The notes under the pieces: generated by a model | The model's database searches: none | What the model was told of the DNA's origin: nothing | What the model saw: the letters and a program-made list of their open reading frames with translations, nothing else | Made by a program: the position numbers and the translations under genes | NCBI RefSeq assembly: GCF_040196175.1 | Contig: NZ_JBEFNF010000006.1 | Location: 153,691 to 217,690, forward strand | Direction of reading: 5' to 3' | Source of the DNA: Halospina sp040196175 | GTDB lineage: Bacteria; Pseudomonadota; Gammaproteobacteria; Pseudomonadales; Oleiphilaceae | Length of the DNA: 64,000 nt | Part shown: positions 17,602 through 26,933 of the stretch, in pieces | Position numbering within the stretch: position 1 is the stretch's first letter | Layout: each line of letters opens with the position of its first letter

Positions 17602-18174
17602 ATGAGTGACAATGCCAGCACCATCATCGCCGACCGCATCATCCATCTCGCCTGGCAGAGCCACAGCTCTGAGCATGGGCGCGAGTGTGAACTGAGTGGC
17701 GCCCAGTGGGCCGCCGTCCGGTTTCTGGCACGCTCGAATGCGATATCGCGCAAGCCGTCGGCCTTTGCCGAATTTCACGGCACCACTCGTGGCACGGCAT
17801 CGCAGACGCTGAAATCACTCGAATCGGCAGGGCTGGCGAAGCGGGAGAAGGACAGCCGCGATGGCCGGAGCGTGCGCTTCTCGCTGACTGAGGCGGGTGA
17901 CGCTATCGCGCTCAATGACCCGGTTCTGAGCCTTAAAGAGGCGGTACAGCGCCTCCCTGAGGCTCAAAGGCAGTCGCTGGGCCACCTCATTGAACAACTC
18001 ACCATCACCCTCTCAGAGAAAGACGGTCATCATTGCTTTGGATGCTGTCATGACTGCGTCCACTTCACTCCCAACGCACGGGAGACGAACGACGGCATCT
18101 GTCGGCTGGACGATCAGGCGTTACCCGTGGACGATCCCAGCGCGCTGTGCGTCTACTTTGAACCAGATTGCTAG
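17602..18174 (+). CDS. MarR-family regulator with Cys-rich C-terminal extension
   Basis: A 190-residue protein. Residues about 20-140 form a MarR winged helix (SGAQWAAVRFLARS, GTTRGTASQTLKSLESAGLAKRE with wing KDSRDGRSVRFSLT). After residue 145 comes an unusual extension, HHCFGCCHDC...CRLDD...CVYFEPDC, holding seven cysteines plus histidines. This resembles a metal or Fe-S binding knuckle, so the regulator may sense metal or redox state. No ribosome site is seen before ATG 17602. It is divergent from the SelO-like gene; the shared 87-base gap holds the inverted pair CGACAT (17542) and ATGTCG (17578), a possible operator. Its stop overlaps that of the LysR gene in one CTAG. Confidence 0.85.
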   Translation: MSDNASTIIADRIIHLAWQSHSSEHGRECELSGAQWAAVRFLARSNAISRKPSAFAEFHGTTRGTASQTLKSLESAGLAKREKDSRDGRSVRFSLTEAGDAIALNDPVLSLKEAVQRLPEAQRQSLGHLIEQLTITLSEKDGHHCFGCCHDCVHFTPNARETNDGICRLDDQALPVDDPSALCVYFEPDC

Positions 18175-19064
18175 CCGGAGAACGCCTCGTCCAGAAGCGA
18201 TAGTATCCACTGCTGCAACGGATCCTGGCTGGTACGGGGATGCCAGGCGGCAATCACGTCGAAGCAGGGCGGCGACTCCTCAAGCTCAATGGGGCGTACC
18301 AGCGGATGAGGCAGGATTCTCGAGGGCAGAAAAGCGACACAGTCGCTGGATGCAACACAGGTTGGCGCTGCGGAGAAGCTTGGCACCGACATCACTATAT
18401 TACGCCCATACCCTTTGCTGGCGAACCAGTCATCGGCGGAACCAATCAGGTTGGCACGCGTTGGCGAGACGATGAGCTGCGGTAACTCAGCGATCTCGCC
18501 GATGGTCAGCTGTTGCTCATGCAGCGATGACTCATTGCCCGCCACGCAGATGTGATACTCCGAGAACAACAGCTTGGTCTGGCAGCTTTCCGGTGCGAAG
18601 GCGGGAAAAGTCAGCGCCATGTCCAGCTCCCCGGAGGCCAGCATGGCGTGCACTCGGTCACTCTCAAAATCACGTACGATCAGCTTCAGCCCCGGCGCCT
18701 GCTGCCGGACCCTGGTGACCAGCTCAGGCAGCACCACTTCCACCGCGTAATCGGTGGCGGATATGACATAGGTCCCCTGCACACTTGCCGGATCAAACCG
18801 CTCCGGGGGAATCAGCTGCTCGATACTGTCGAAGACCGCCTTCACTCGCGGCTCAAGCTCTTCCGCCAACGGCGTTGGGACAACGCCCTGGCGTGAGCGC
18901 AGAAACAGCCGGTCCTGAAAGATCTCGCGCAGCTTGTTCAATTGCGCACTCACCGCCTGCTGCGTCATTCCCATCTGGCCCGCGGCCCGAGTCAGACTTC
19001 TCTCTTTCAGCAACGCCCTGAGCACACGCAACTGCTTCAGGTCGATGTTACTCAAACCACTCAT
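18171..19064 (-). CDS. LysR-family transcriptional regulator
   Basis: A 297-residue regulator with an N-terminal winged helix (LKQLRVLRALLKERSLTRAAGQMGMTQQAVSAQLNKLRE) and a substrate-binding effector domain from about residue 90. ATG 19064 is preferred to GTG 19082. It is divergent from the aldehyde dehydrogenase/OYE operon over a 147-base gap, the classic arrangement for a LysR regulator and its target. The effector is unknown; an aldehyde or enone is a reasonable guess. Confidence 0.92.
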   Translation of the reverse strand: MSGLSNIDLKQLRVLRALLKERSLTRAAGQMGMTQQAVSAQLNKLREIFQDRLFLRSRQGVVPTPLAEELEPRVKAVFDSIEQLIPPERFDPASVQGTYVISATDYAVEVVLPELVTRVRQQAPGLKLIVRDFESDRVHAMLASGELDMALTFPAFAPESCQTKLLFSEYHICVAGNESSLHEQQLTIGEIAELPQLIVSPTRANLIGSADDWFASKGYGRNIVMSVPSFSAAPTCVASSDCVAFLPSRILPHPLVRPIELEESPPCFDVIAAWHPRTSQDPLQQWILSLLDEAFSG

Positions 19065-19211
19065 GTTTGTATTTTTCACCAAAAATTACTGTTTCTGTTT
19101 GTGATGATACGTCCTTAACCTTGTCCCTGTCATCGACGCTATTCAATGGGTACGCAGCCTTCTGCGCCCGTCCGCCTGATACGTCAGGCCCGCAACAAAC
19201 AGGAGCACGAC

Positions 19212-20714
19212 ATGGTCGAGATACTGCCGAAAGCGCAATACCAGCAACTGATCAAGCCCAACTATCGGATGCTGATTGGCGGCGAATGGACTGATAGTGG
19301 GTCCGCTCGGACGATTGCGACGATCAATCCAGCCACCGGCGAGCCCCTATCGCACCTGCCCCTGGCGGATGCCGACGATGTTAACCGGGCTGTGAAAGCA
19401 GCGCGTGGAGCCTTCCCAGCATGGCGCCAAACATCGCCTCAGCAGCGCCAGCAGGCACTGCTGACGATTGCGGATCGGCTGGAGGCGCGTTCCCAAGAGT
19501 TTTACCACCTGGAGACACTGGACAACGGCAAGCCCATCAGGGAATCAAGCCAGATGGACATCCCGATGGCGATTGACCACTTCCGCTACTTCGCCGGTGT
19601 CATCCGCTCGCACAGCGACGAGGCAACGCAGCTTGACGAGAATACGCTGAGCTTGGTTCTGAGTGAGCCCATGGGCGTCGTCGGGCAGGTCATCCCCTGG
19701 AACTACCCGTTGCTGATGGCCGCCTGGAAGCTGGCGCCGGCGATTGCCACCGGCAACACCGTGGTTATCAAGCCAGCGGAGATGACCTCCATCACGCTGC
19801 TGACGCTGGGTGAAATACTGAATGAGGTGCTGCCCGCCGGGACCGTCAACATCATCACGGGTAAAGGCTCCGAGGCCGGCCAGACACTGCTTGATCATCC
19901 GGACGTCGATAAGCTGGCGTTCACTGGCTCCACGGACGTGGGCTATCGCGTGGCGAAAGCCGCGGCCGACAAACTCGCGCCCACCACGCTGGAGCTGGGC
20001 GGCAAGTCGGCGAACATTGTCTTCCCGGATGCCAACCAGGAAAAAGCCCTGGAAGGCGCTGCCCTTTCGATCCTGCTCAACCAGGGCCAGGCCTGCGAAT
20101 CCGGCGCCCGCCTTCTGGTGCACCGGTCCATCCTGGATGACTTCCTGGCATCGCTGAAGAACCGGTTCGAAACCATCAAGGTTGGCGACCCCATGGATCC
20201 GACGACCCAGATGGGTAGCCAGGTAAGCCAGCAGCAGACGGAACGCATCTTGGGCTATGTCGAGCTCGCGTCCCAGGAAGGCGCCACCATCCTGACCGGC
20301 GGCAAGCGTCTTGAAGACGAAAGCCACAGCAATGGCTGCTTCATCGAACCCACACTCATTGTGGATGCCAACAATGAGATGCGGGTTTCCCAGGAGGAAA
20401 TATTCGGCCCGGTTCTGGTGGTCATGCCCTTCGATGACGAGGACCACGCGATTGAACTGGCCAATGACTCTGAGTACGGGCTGGCGGGCGCTGTCTGGAC
20501 GCAGGACATCAATCGCGCCCTGCGGGTGGCACGCGCGGTCAGGACAGGCCGGATGTGGGTCAACACCTACCATGAACTGCCGGCCCACGCGCCTTTCGGC
20601 GGCTACAAGAAGTCCGGCATCGGGCGCGAAACCCACAAGATGATGCTGCACGACTACACCGAGACCAAGAGCGTCATCATCAGCCTGAACGAGGCCACCA
20701 ACGGCCTCTTCTGA
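19212..20714 (+). CDS. NAD(P)-dependent aldehyde dehydrogenase
   Basis: A 500-residue member of the classical ALDH superfamily that oxidises aldehydes to carboxylates. Catalytic residues are seen: N164 (PWNY), E261 (LELGGKSAN) and nucleophile C295 (GQACESGAR). The ending HKMMLHDYTETKSVIIS is typical of betaine-aldehyde/broad-range ALDHs. AGGAG at 19201 supports ATG 19212 over the in-frame ATG 19146. It is followed after 79 bases by an old yellow enzyme gene. Substrate cannot be fixed from sequence. Confidence 0.95.
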   Translation: MVEILPKAQYQQLIKPNYRMLIGGEWTDSGSARTIATINPATGEPLSHLPLADADDVNRAVKAARGAFPAWRQTSPQQRQQALLTIADRLEARSQEFYHLETLDNGKPIRESSQMDIPMAIDHFRYFAGVIRSHSDEATQLDENTLSLVLSEPMGVVGQVIPWNYPLLMAAWKLAPAIATGNTVVIKPAEMTSITLLTLGEILNEVLPAGTVNIITGKGSEAGQTLLDHPDVDKLAFTGSTDVGYRVAKAAADKLAPTTLELGGKSANIVFPDANQEKALEGAALSILLNQGQACESGARLLVHRSILDDFLASLKNRFETIKVGDPMDPTTQMGSQVSQQQTERILGYVELASQEGATILTGGKRLEDESHSNGCFIEPTLIVDANNEMRVSQEEIFGPVLVVMPFDDEDHAIELANDSEYGLAGAVWTQDINRALRVARAVRTGRMWVNTYHELPAHAPFGGYKKSGIGRETHKMMLHDYTETKSVIISLNEATNGLF

Positions 20715-20793
20715 CCCCTGCGCCACGGGGCCTGCCAACCAATGGTCAGGCCTCGCTTCCATCTCCTCATTCAACTGAAAAGGTTTGAAAATC

Positions 20794-21957
20794 ATGAATA
20801 CGGAATCGCTTTTTGAATCCGTCAGACTCGGCGATCTGACACTGACAAACCGTATCGTTCTGCCACCGCTGACGCGCTCCAGGAGTACTCAGCCGGGCAA
20901 CGTGCCCAACGACATGATGGCGACCTATTACGCCCAGCGGGCGTCGGCCGGCTTCATGGTCTCGGAAGGTACCCAGGTCGAACCCCGGGGTCAGGGCTAT
21001 GCCTGGACGCCTGGTATTTCCACCCCTGAGCAGGTCGAGGGCTGGAAAAAGGTGACCGAGGCCGTTCATACCCAGGGCGGCACCATCTTCTGCCAGCTCT
21101 GGCACGTGGGGCGGATCTCACACCGCTCACTGCAACCTGAGCGGGCAGCACCGGTGGGTCCGTCGGCCATCCGCAACGAGACCGTTAAGGTGTTTGTTGA
21201 GACCGGCCCCGGTGAAGGCATGATCACTGATTCCGACGAGCCCCGCGCCCTGAGCACTGATGAAGTCGGCGAAATGGTTGAGCTGTACGCCCGGGCGGCG
21301 CGCAACGCCATGGAAGCCGGCTTTGACGGGGTGGAGATCCACAGCGCCAATGGCTACCTGGTCAACCAGTTCATCTCCGAACACAGCAACCACCGCACTG
21401 ACCAATACGGCGGCAGCCTGCGGAACCGGTTGCGCTTCCTTGAGGAGATCGTCAGCGCGGTTTCCCGGGAAGTGGGCGCCAACCGCCTTGGTGTCCGGTT
21501 CTCGCCGCTGTTCGAGAGCACCGACGAAGAACGCGTTTACCTCGGGCTGGTTGAATCCGATCCCCACGAAACCTATGTGGAAGCGGCCAAAATGCTGGAC
21601 CGCCAGGGCATCGCCTACATCTCGATTGCCGAAGCAGACTGGGACAACGCCCCCGAACTGCCGGACAGCTTCTGCCAGGCATTACGGGACGCGTTCAGTG
21701 GTGCGCTGATTTTTGCCGGCCGCTATACGCCGGAGAAAGCCCTGCGTATGCTGAATGCGGGCTATGGTGATCTGTTCGCATTCGGCAAACCCTTCATTGC
21801 CAACCCGGATCTGCCCCATCGCATCCGGCATGACCTCCCCTGGAACAAGGTGGACCCGGCGACAATGTACGGTGGCACCGCCCACGGCTACACCGACTAC
21901 CCCACCTATGAGCAGCAGGTCCAGCAGAGCGCCCCGGAACCGGAAGGCGTTTCCTGA
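20794..21957 (+). CDS. Old yellow enzyme family flavin oxidoreductase (NemA-like ene-reductase)
   Basis: A 387-residue FMN protein that reduces activated C=C bonds such as N-ethylmaleimide or enones, and sometimes nitro esters, with NAD(P)H. It shows the active-site H183-x-x-N186 followed by Tyr188 (IHSANGY) and the family segment DQYGGSLRNRLRFLEEIV. ATG 20794 is used; TTG 20785 is an in-frame alternative. With the adjacent ALDH and LysR it makes a probable electrophile-detoxification operon. Confidence 0.93.
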   Translation: MNTESLFESVRLGDLTLTNRIVLPPLTRSRSTQPGNVPNDMMATYYAQRASAGFMVSEGTQVEPRGQGYAWTPGISTPEQVEGWKKVTEAVHTQGGTIFCQLWHVGRISHRSLQPERAAPVGPSAIRNETVKVFVETGPGEGMITDSDEPRALSTDEVGEMVELYARAARNAMEAGFDGVEIHSANGYLVNQFISEHSNHRTDQYGGSLRNRLRFLEEIVSAVSREVGANRLGVRFSPLFESTDEERVYLGLVESDPHETYVEAAKMLDRQGIAYISIAEADWDNAPELPDSFCQALRDAFSGALIFAGRYTPEKALRMLNAGYGDLFAFGKPFIANPDLPHRIRHDLPWNKVDPATMYGGTAHGYTDYPTYEQQVQQSAPEPEGVS

Positions 21958-21975
21958 AAGGCACAGCCACACGCA

Positions 21976-22001
21976 CCAGGCCCTCCTACCGCAGGGCCTG
22001 G
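21976..22001 (+). terminator. Hairpin after the OYE gene
   Basis: A 9-bp perfect stem CCAGGCCCT/AGGGCCTGG with an 8-base loop, 18 bases after the OYE stop. No T-run follows, so termination is probable but not certain. Confidence 0.5.
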
Positions 22002-22337
22002 CGCAATCCGTATCACCGGTAACAGCCACACCGATTTAAGTCAGCCCACCCTCAGGGGGTAACGCTGATTGCCGCCCATTGACGTCACCTTCAGCAATAC
22101 TCGAAACGCGGCTATCGGATTTCGGCGCCCCCCGGCGAATACTGAAATACCGGGGTTTACCCTTACTGGGAGAGTCCGGTCTCGGTTGAAGGCTCGCATG
22201 AGGGCGTGGGTTACATGGAGCTGACCGGTTACCCCGATTAAGCCATAGTGGCTGCTGACGCCAGTCCGGCCGGGGCCAGCGCTCCGCCACTGGCATGTTA
22301 GCCTGCACAACTCATCCACGCTGTAGGGTGCTTATTC
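22002..22337. other. Intergenic region without a recognisable gene
   Basis: About 335 bases between the OYE hairpin and the parA-like gene. Minus-strand frames of 90-92 codons are open here, but they have no ribosome site, no family resemblance and Arg/Pro-rich composition, so I do not call them. It presumably holds the promoter of the downstream gene. Confidence 0.5.
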
Positions 22338-23084
22338 ATGCAGATCATTGCGTTCCATACGCTTAAGGGTGGCACCGGGAAGACCTCAGCCGCCGTTAAT
22401 GTTGCCTATCTGGCCAGTCAGGCTGGCATCCCAACTGTACTATGGGACCTTGACCCTCAGGGGGCAGCAACCTGGCTTCTGAGCCAGGATCAGGCGGAAA
22501 ATGGCCGTAAGCTTGGCCCACTGGTTAAAGGCAAGAAGCCGATTGGTGCTTTCATCCATGCCACACCCTACGCTCGGCTCGAGCTGATCCCTGCCCACCG
22601 GAGCGCACGCAACCTCGACATCAAACTGAGCCAGTTGAGCTCCAGTGATGCCCTCAAGCGCTGGCTCAAGTCACTCTCCGAGGAAACAGCGCTGGTTATT
22701 CTGGATTGCCCACCATCGCTCTCCGAACTGGCTGAGCAGGTGCTGAACGCCGCCAATGCCATCTTCGTGCCCGTGGTCCCGGCTCAGCTGTCACTCAACA
22801 GCTGGCATCAGATGCGCGACTTCGCCAAGGAAAACAACATCAAGGCCAAACGATTACGCCCCTTCCTTTCCATGGTTGACCGCCGCAAGACGTTCCATAA
22901 GGCCATGGCAGACGGTGAGCTGAAGCCTTTACCCAAGCAACTCCAGACCGTCATTCCCAACGGCGGCGTGATTGAGCGGATGGCCGAATCCAGATTGCCG
23001 GTGGAATTGATGGACCGCCGCAGCCGGGCAGCAACCGCATACCGGGCTCTGTGGGCCGAGATCCACGCCATGCTGAAGCTGTGA
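22338..23084 (+). CDS. Orphan ParA/MinD-family P-loop ATPase
   Basis: A 248-residue deviant-Walker ATPase with KGGTGKTSAAVN (signature Lys at residue 11 region), DLDPQGAATWLLS and LVILDCPPSLSELAEQ. Such proteins position plasmids, chromosomes or protein complexes. No ParB-like gene or centromere repeat is seen next to it, so it is an orphan on a chromosome-like background. ATG 22338 begins directly with MQIIAFHTLKGG, typical for the family. Confidence 0.9.
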   Translation: MQIIAFHTLKGGTGKTSAAVNVAYLASQAGIPTVLWDLDPQGAATWLLSQDQAENGRKLGPLVKGKKPIGAFIHATPYARLELIPAHRSARNLDIKLSQLSSSDALKRWLKSLSEETALVILDCPPSLSELAEQVLNAANAIFVPVVPAQLSLNSWHQMRDFAKENNIKAKRLRPFLSMVDRRKTFHKAMADGELKPLPKQLQTVIPNGGVIERMAESRLPVELMDRRSRAATAYRALWAEIHAMLKL

Positions 23085-23147
23085 TGGGTACAAAACCTAC
23101 CCCTTAAGATCTAGCCTGCTGATACTGAAGAGAAATCAAGCTGAAAA

Positions 23148-23166
23148 GTTGATAAGAATCATTTAA
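23148..23166 (+). promoter_or_regulatory. Candidate Fur box upstream of the porin gene
   Basis: GTTGATAAGAATCATTTAA agrees with about 13 of 19 positions of Fur boxes of the GATAATGAGAATCATTATC form. It lies 69 bases before the porin ATG. If real, the porin is iron-regulated. Confidence 0.4.
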
Positions 23167-23234
23167 AATATTTCTTTGAGGGGAGATACTCGGCTGAGAA
23201 TTCATCCTCAGCCGGCCGTTGGAGGCCCTACCCC

Positions 23235-24491
23235 ATGACAACGCGATCAACGATTACGACCGCCGTGCGCTCTTACCTTGGCAAAGCACCCCTGGTGGTT
23301 GCTGTTGCCGCATTTTCCGGAGGCATCTGCGCGGCCCCCATCACGGATGCCATCACCAATGGCACATCATCACTGGACACGCGTTATCGTTACGAAAACG
23401 TGGACGACGATGGCGCCCAGGACGATGCGCGGGCATCAACGCTGCGCGCCAGGCTGGGCTATGAAACCGCGGAGGTCGCCAACCTCAAAGGTTACCTGGA
23501 CGTGGAACATGTCACGTCGGTCGGCCCTGACAATTACAACAGCACCATCAATGGTCGCACCAGCCGCCCAGTGGTTGCCGACCCAACCGAGACTGAACTG
23601 AACCAGGCTTATCTGGCGTACAGCGGCCTGGCGGAAACGAAACTGACATTTGGCCGCCAACGCCTGAAGCTGGATAACGACCGCTTCATTGGCAATGTGG
23701 GCTGGCGCCAGAATGAGCAGACCTTTGACGGCTCAACGCTGGTCAACACCTCACTGCCGGATACCACCATCACGGCGGGGTATCTCTATAACGCCAACCG
23801 CATTTTCTCGGATGCCAGCCCCAAGGGTGACCTCGCCATGGATACCGGCATCCTGAATGCGCAGTACGAGGGTTTGGAATACGGCTCAGTATCAGCCTAC
23901 AGTTACCTGATTGCGCTTGATAACAAGCCCGATGACTCCACCAAGACGTTCGGGCTGCGATACACCGGTGATGCACCGCTCAGCGACGGTGTGAATGCCC
24001 TGTACACACTGGAATACGCTCACCAGAGCGATTACGACGATAACACCCGCAGCCTGGACCAGAGCTACTACAGCCTCGAAGCCGGGATCGATATGTCCGG
24101 CGTGCAGTTCAAGCTCGGTCAGGAAATGCTGGGCAGTGACGACGACACTGCCGCCTTCCAGACCCCCCTTGCAACGCTGCATGCGTTCAATGGCTTCACC
24201 GACCGTTTCCTCTCGACGCCGAAGTCCGGGCTGGTGGACAGCTATGCCAGCCTCTCAGGAACTCTGAGTGGCGTCGACCTGATGGCGGTCTACCATCAGT
24301 TTGACAGCGATGAAGGCAGCGACGATTACGGTTCTGAAGCCGCATTACAGGCAACGTACAGCCTCAACGAGACCTATTCTCTGGGCGTTAAATACGCCGC
24401 TTACGATGCCGACGGCTACAGCCAGGACGCTGACAAAGCCTTCAACCGGGACGCGGATAAGGGCTGGGTCTGGGTACAGGCTTCTTTCTAG
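23235..24491 (+). CDS. Outer-membrane beta-barrel porin
   Basis: A 418-residue protein with signal peptide (residues 1 to about 34, cleavage near ICAAP), alternating amphipathic strands through its length and a C-terminal Phe (VWVQASF), the usual signal for barrel insertion. The LDTRYRYENVDDDGAQDDARASTLRARLGYET start and the FGRQRLKLDNDRFIGNVGWRQNEQTFDG block are typical of alginate-export-type/Opr-like specific porins. Substrate unknown. A Fur-like site upstream hints at regulation by iron. Confidence 0.88.
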   Translation: MTTRSTITTAVRSYLGKAPLVVAVAAFSGGICAAPITDAITNGTSSLDTRYRYENVDDDGAQDDARASTLRARLGYETAEVANLKGYLDVEHVTSVGPDNYNSTINGRTSRPVVADPTETELNQAYLAYSGLAETKLTFGRQRLKLDNDRFIGNVGWRQNEQTFDGSTLVNTSLPDTTITAGYLYNANRIFSDASPKGDLAMDTGILNAQYEGLEYGSVSAYSYLIALDNKPDDSTKTFGLRYTGDAPLSDGVNALYTLEYAHQSDYDDNTRSLDQSYYSLEAGIDMSGVQFKLGQEMLGSDDDTAAFQTPLATLHAFNGFTDRFLSTPKSGLVDSYASLSGTLSGVDLMAVYHQFDSDEGSDDYGSEAALQATYSLNETYSLGVKYAAYDADGYSQDADKAFNRDADKGWVWVQASF

Positions 24492-24598
24492 GCTCAACCT
24501 GCCCTCTACAGCCGGGCCCCTTCCCCAGCAACGGCCCGGCTGGTTACGATCTCGCTGGAGCAGTCATCCATAACGCCAGCGCCAACGAATAACCCTCC

Positions 24599-25582
24599 AT
24601 GACTGACAATACACACATCGCCATTATCGGGGCTGGCATCGCCGGCCTAACAGCTGCCCTGCGCGCGCGCGAGGCCGGGTTCACGCCTGTACTCTTTGAA
24701 AAAAGCCGGGGCCCTGGTGGGCGCCTTGCCAGCAAGCGCACCCAGGACGGCGCCAGCGTAGACATGGGGGCGCAATTCTTCACCATCCGCAATTCACGTT
24801 TCAAAGCGCTTCTGGCGGACTACGCCGGCGAGGAGGCATTGCAACTGTGGGACGCCACGCTCTGGCATGAGAATACGCAAGGCGCCGTGGGCAGCTTTCA
24901 TCAGGCGCTGCGCTATGTAGGCACGCCCCGCATGACCGCCGTCACGCGGGCGCTCTCTGCCAATTTCGCCATCAACACCGGAATCCGTATAACCGCAGTA
25001 ACGCCGGAGCCCGACGGCTGGACGCTAACGACCGACGAGGGCCCACAGGGGCCATTCGCTCGTGTGATCATCACCACCCCCCCAGAGCAGGCCCGAAATC
25101 TGGTTGCGGAGTCCGTGGTCGCTTCTCTGGGGCTGGAAGCGTTCCGGATGCTGCCCTGCTGGACGCTGGCACTTCGCTTCGAGCAAGCGCTTACACCAGG
25201 CTTTGACGGCATGCAACTGGCGCACGAGTGCCTGGGCTGGGTCGCCCGGAACACCAGCAAACCGCAACGCGGCGCTGGGGAGTGGTGGGTTCTGCATGCC
25301 AACAGCACCTGGTCAGAGTCGCACCGGGATACGGCCAGCAGTGAGGTTGCCGCAGCCATGACCACCGCTTTCCGCCAACGCTTTGATATCCAGCAGCCAG
25401 CCAGCGACTACCTGGTACACCGCTGGCTCTACGCCCGCCCGGCTGGCGGGCCGACTCCCGGTTTTCTGAGCACAGCCGAGGGCGGAATCGGGCTCTGTGG
25501 CGACTGGCTGGCCGGAGGGCGTGTGGAGGGCGCGTTTGAAAGTGCGGATGCACTGGCCGCCCAATGGTTCGGTCAGCCGTAG
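24599..25582 (+). CDS. FAD-dependent oxidoreductase, renalase-like
   Basis: A 327-residue flavoprotein with an N-terminal dinucleotide-binding motif IAIIGAGIAGLTAALRAREAG, the FEKSRGPGGRLASKR segment and a C-terminal FAD block GLCGDWLAGGRVEGAFESA. This combination is typical of bacterial renalases, which oxidise isomeric dihydro-NAD(P)H that is useless to dehydrogenases. Cytoplasmic, no signal peptide. It stands alone between the porin and tpx. Confidence 0.88.
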   Translation: MTDNTHIAIIGAGIAGLTAALRAREAGFTPVLFEKSRGPGGRLASKRTQDGASVDMGAQFFTIRNSRFKALLADYAGEEALQLWDATLWHENTQGAVGSFHQALRYVGTPRMTAVTRALSANFAINTGIRITAVTPEPDGWTLTTDEGPQGPFARVIITTPPEQARNLVAESVVASLGLEAFRMLPCWTLALRFEQALTPGFDGMQLAHECLGWVARNTSKPQRGAGEWWVLHANSTWSESHRDTASSEVAAAMTTAFRQRFDIQQPASDYLVHRWLYARPAGGPTPGFLSTAEGGIGLCGDWLAGGRVEGAFESADALAAQWFGQP

Positions 25583-25746
25583 ACGTGACGCTCAGGAGTC
25601 AAAACACCTATCTCACCAACAAAGGCTTGACCTTGCGGCTGCATTGTTTCGGAGTAGAGTAATGCTGATGCTTGATTCCGGGCGTATACCCGCTGCGGCG
25701 TAAAGTTCAGCATGGGTTCAATAACGGATGAACAAGGAGAAGACGA

Positions 25747-26247
25747 ATGGCACAGGTAACACTTGGCGGCAATCCGGTTGAGGTCAGCGGCAGCCTTCCG
25801 CAGCCCGGCGACACCGCACCGGATTTCACCCTCACCAACCCGGATATGGAAGAGAAAACGCTGAGCGACTGGCAGAGTCAGCGCAAGATTCTCAACATCA
25901 TTCCCAGCGTGGATACCGGCGTCTGCGCCGCCTCCACGCGCACGTTCAACGAGAAAGCCAGCGGCCTCGACAACACAGTCGTTCTGGTGATCTCAGCGGA
26001 CTTGCCGTTCGCCGCTGCGCGCTTCTGTGGTGCGGAAGGGCTCAACAATGTGCTGCCCCTTTCGTGTTTCCGCAACGACAGCTTCCGCGAAGACTATGGC
26101 GTCAATCTGATCTCCGGCCCCTTCAGTGGCCTCTGCGCCCGCGCCGTGGTCGTGCTTGATGGCAACAATCAGGTGCTCCACAGCCAGTTGGCGCCGGAGA
26201 TCGGTGAAGAGCCGGATTACGATGCGGCTCTGAAGGCCCTCAACTAG
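25747..26247 (+). CDS. tpx: Thiol peroxidase (atypical 2-Cys peroxiredoxin)
   Basis: A 166-residue peroxidase that reduces alkyl hydroperoxides with thioredoxin. Peroxidatic Cys60 (SVDTGVC) and resolving Cys94 (ARFCGAEG) match E. coli Tpx. AAGGAG precedes ATG 25747. The stop codon overlaps the stop of the convergent tpm gene inside one CTAG. Confidence 0.97.
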   Translation: MAQVTLGGNPVEVSGSLPQPGDTAPDFTLTNPDMEEKTLSDWQSQRKILNIIPSVDTGVCAASTRTFNEKASGLDNTVVLVISADLPFAAARFCGAEGLNNVLPLSCFRNDSFREDYGVNLISGPFSGLCARAVVVLDGNNQVLHSQLAPEIGEEPDYDAALKALN

Positions 26248-26900
26248 GCCGGTTGATCGGTGCGCACCAGCCTGTAGGCGGTTTCCACCAAGGAGGTTAC
26301 CCCCGCCTCCCGCAGGCCGGTGTAATGATCAATGACCTGCTGGCGCTCAAGCTGGTCCACCTGCAACCAGTCCTGAGCGTCCAGCTCTGGGCGCCGCACC
26401 GGAAAAGGCGGCCCTTCCATCTCGCTACTCGGGTATTCAAACGTGATCAGAATGCCCTCCGCCCCTGGAGCCAGCAACTCGGCGAGACGCTGTAGGTATC
26501 GCTGGCGCATCGATTCAGGCAGAGCAATGAGAGCGGCACGATCGTAGAACGCATGCCAGGGAGTCGCTGGCTGCAGCTCAAAGAAATCACCCACCACCAA
26601 CTCCACAGCGCCAGCCCGATAGTCTGTCAGCCCATCCGCACGCTCGTATTTTGCGGGTTCATGCCCCCATTCAGCGAAGAACTCGTCAACCGCCCGCTGA
26701 TCAAGTTCAACACCCGTGACACGGTGTCCTTCTCCCGCCAGCCAGCGCATGTCCAATGTCTTGCCGGACAGTGGCACCAATACATCCATGCCATCGCGAC
26801 GCAAGGCGGGCCAATGGCGACAGAGCATGGGATGGCTATCCGAACGGTGAAAACCGATCTTGCGCTCAGTCCAGATGGCATGCCAGAACTCGGGCTTCAT
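26244..26900 (-). CDS. tpm: Thiopurine S-methyltransferase
   Basis: A 218-residue SAM-dependent methyltransferase. The motifs MKPEFWHAIWTERKIGFH, VLVPLSGKTLDMRWLAGEGHRVTGVEL and FYDRAALIALPESMRQRY are characteristic of bacterial TPMT, which methylates selenite, tellurite or thiopurine compounds. The usual length is 210-220 aa. It is followed upstream by the LOG gene on the same strand, 33 bases away. Confidence 0.95.
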   Translation of the reverse strand: MKPEFWHAIWTERKIGFHRSDSHPMLCRHWPALRRDGMDVLVPLSGKTLDMRWLAGEGHRVTGVELDQRAVDEFFAEWGHEPAKYERADGLTDYRAGAVELVVGDFFELQPATPWHAFYDRAALIALPESMRQRYLQRLAELLAPGAEGILITFEYPSSEMEGPPFPVRRPELDAQDWLQVDQLERQQVIDHYTGLREAGVTSLVETAYRLVRTDQPA

Positions 26901-26933
26901 AATATTCTCCAGTTATTTGCTAAGACAAAATTA

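Noticed and set aside
18171..18174. Stop codons of convergent genes sharing one CTAG (also at 26244-26247)
   Set aside because: A simple result of tight convergent packing with TAG stops; no sign of a special element.
19545..20795. 416-codon minus-strand frame opposite the aldehyde dehydrogenase
   Set aside because: Mirrors codon periodicity of the ALDH; no homology.
22041..22319. 92-codon minus-strand frame in the gap before parA
   Set aside because: No ribosome site, no family and Arg-rich composition typical of a non-coding frame.
22338..23084. ParA-like gene as evidence of an integrated plasmid partition locus
   Set aside because: No ParB gene, centromere repeats or other plasmid genes are nearby; an orphan ParA is more likely.
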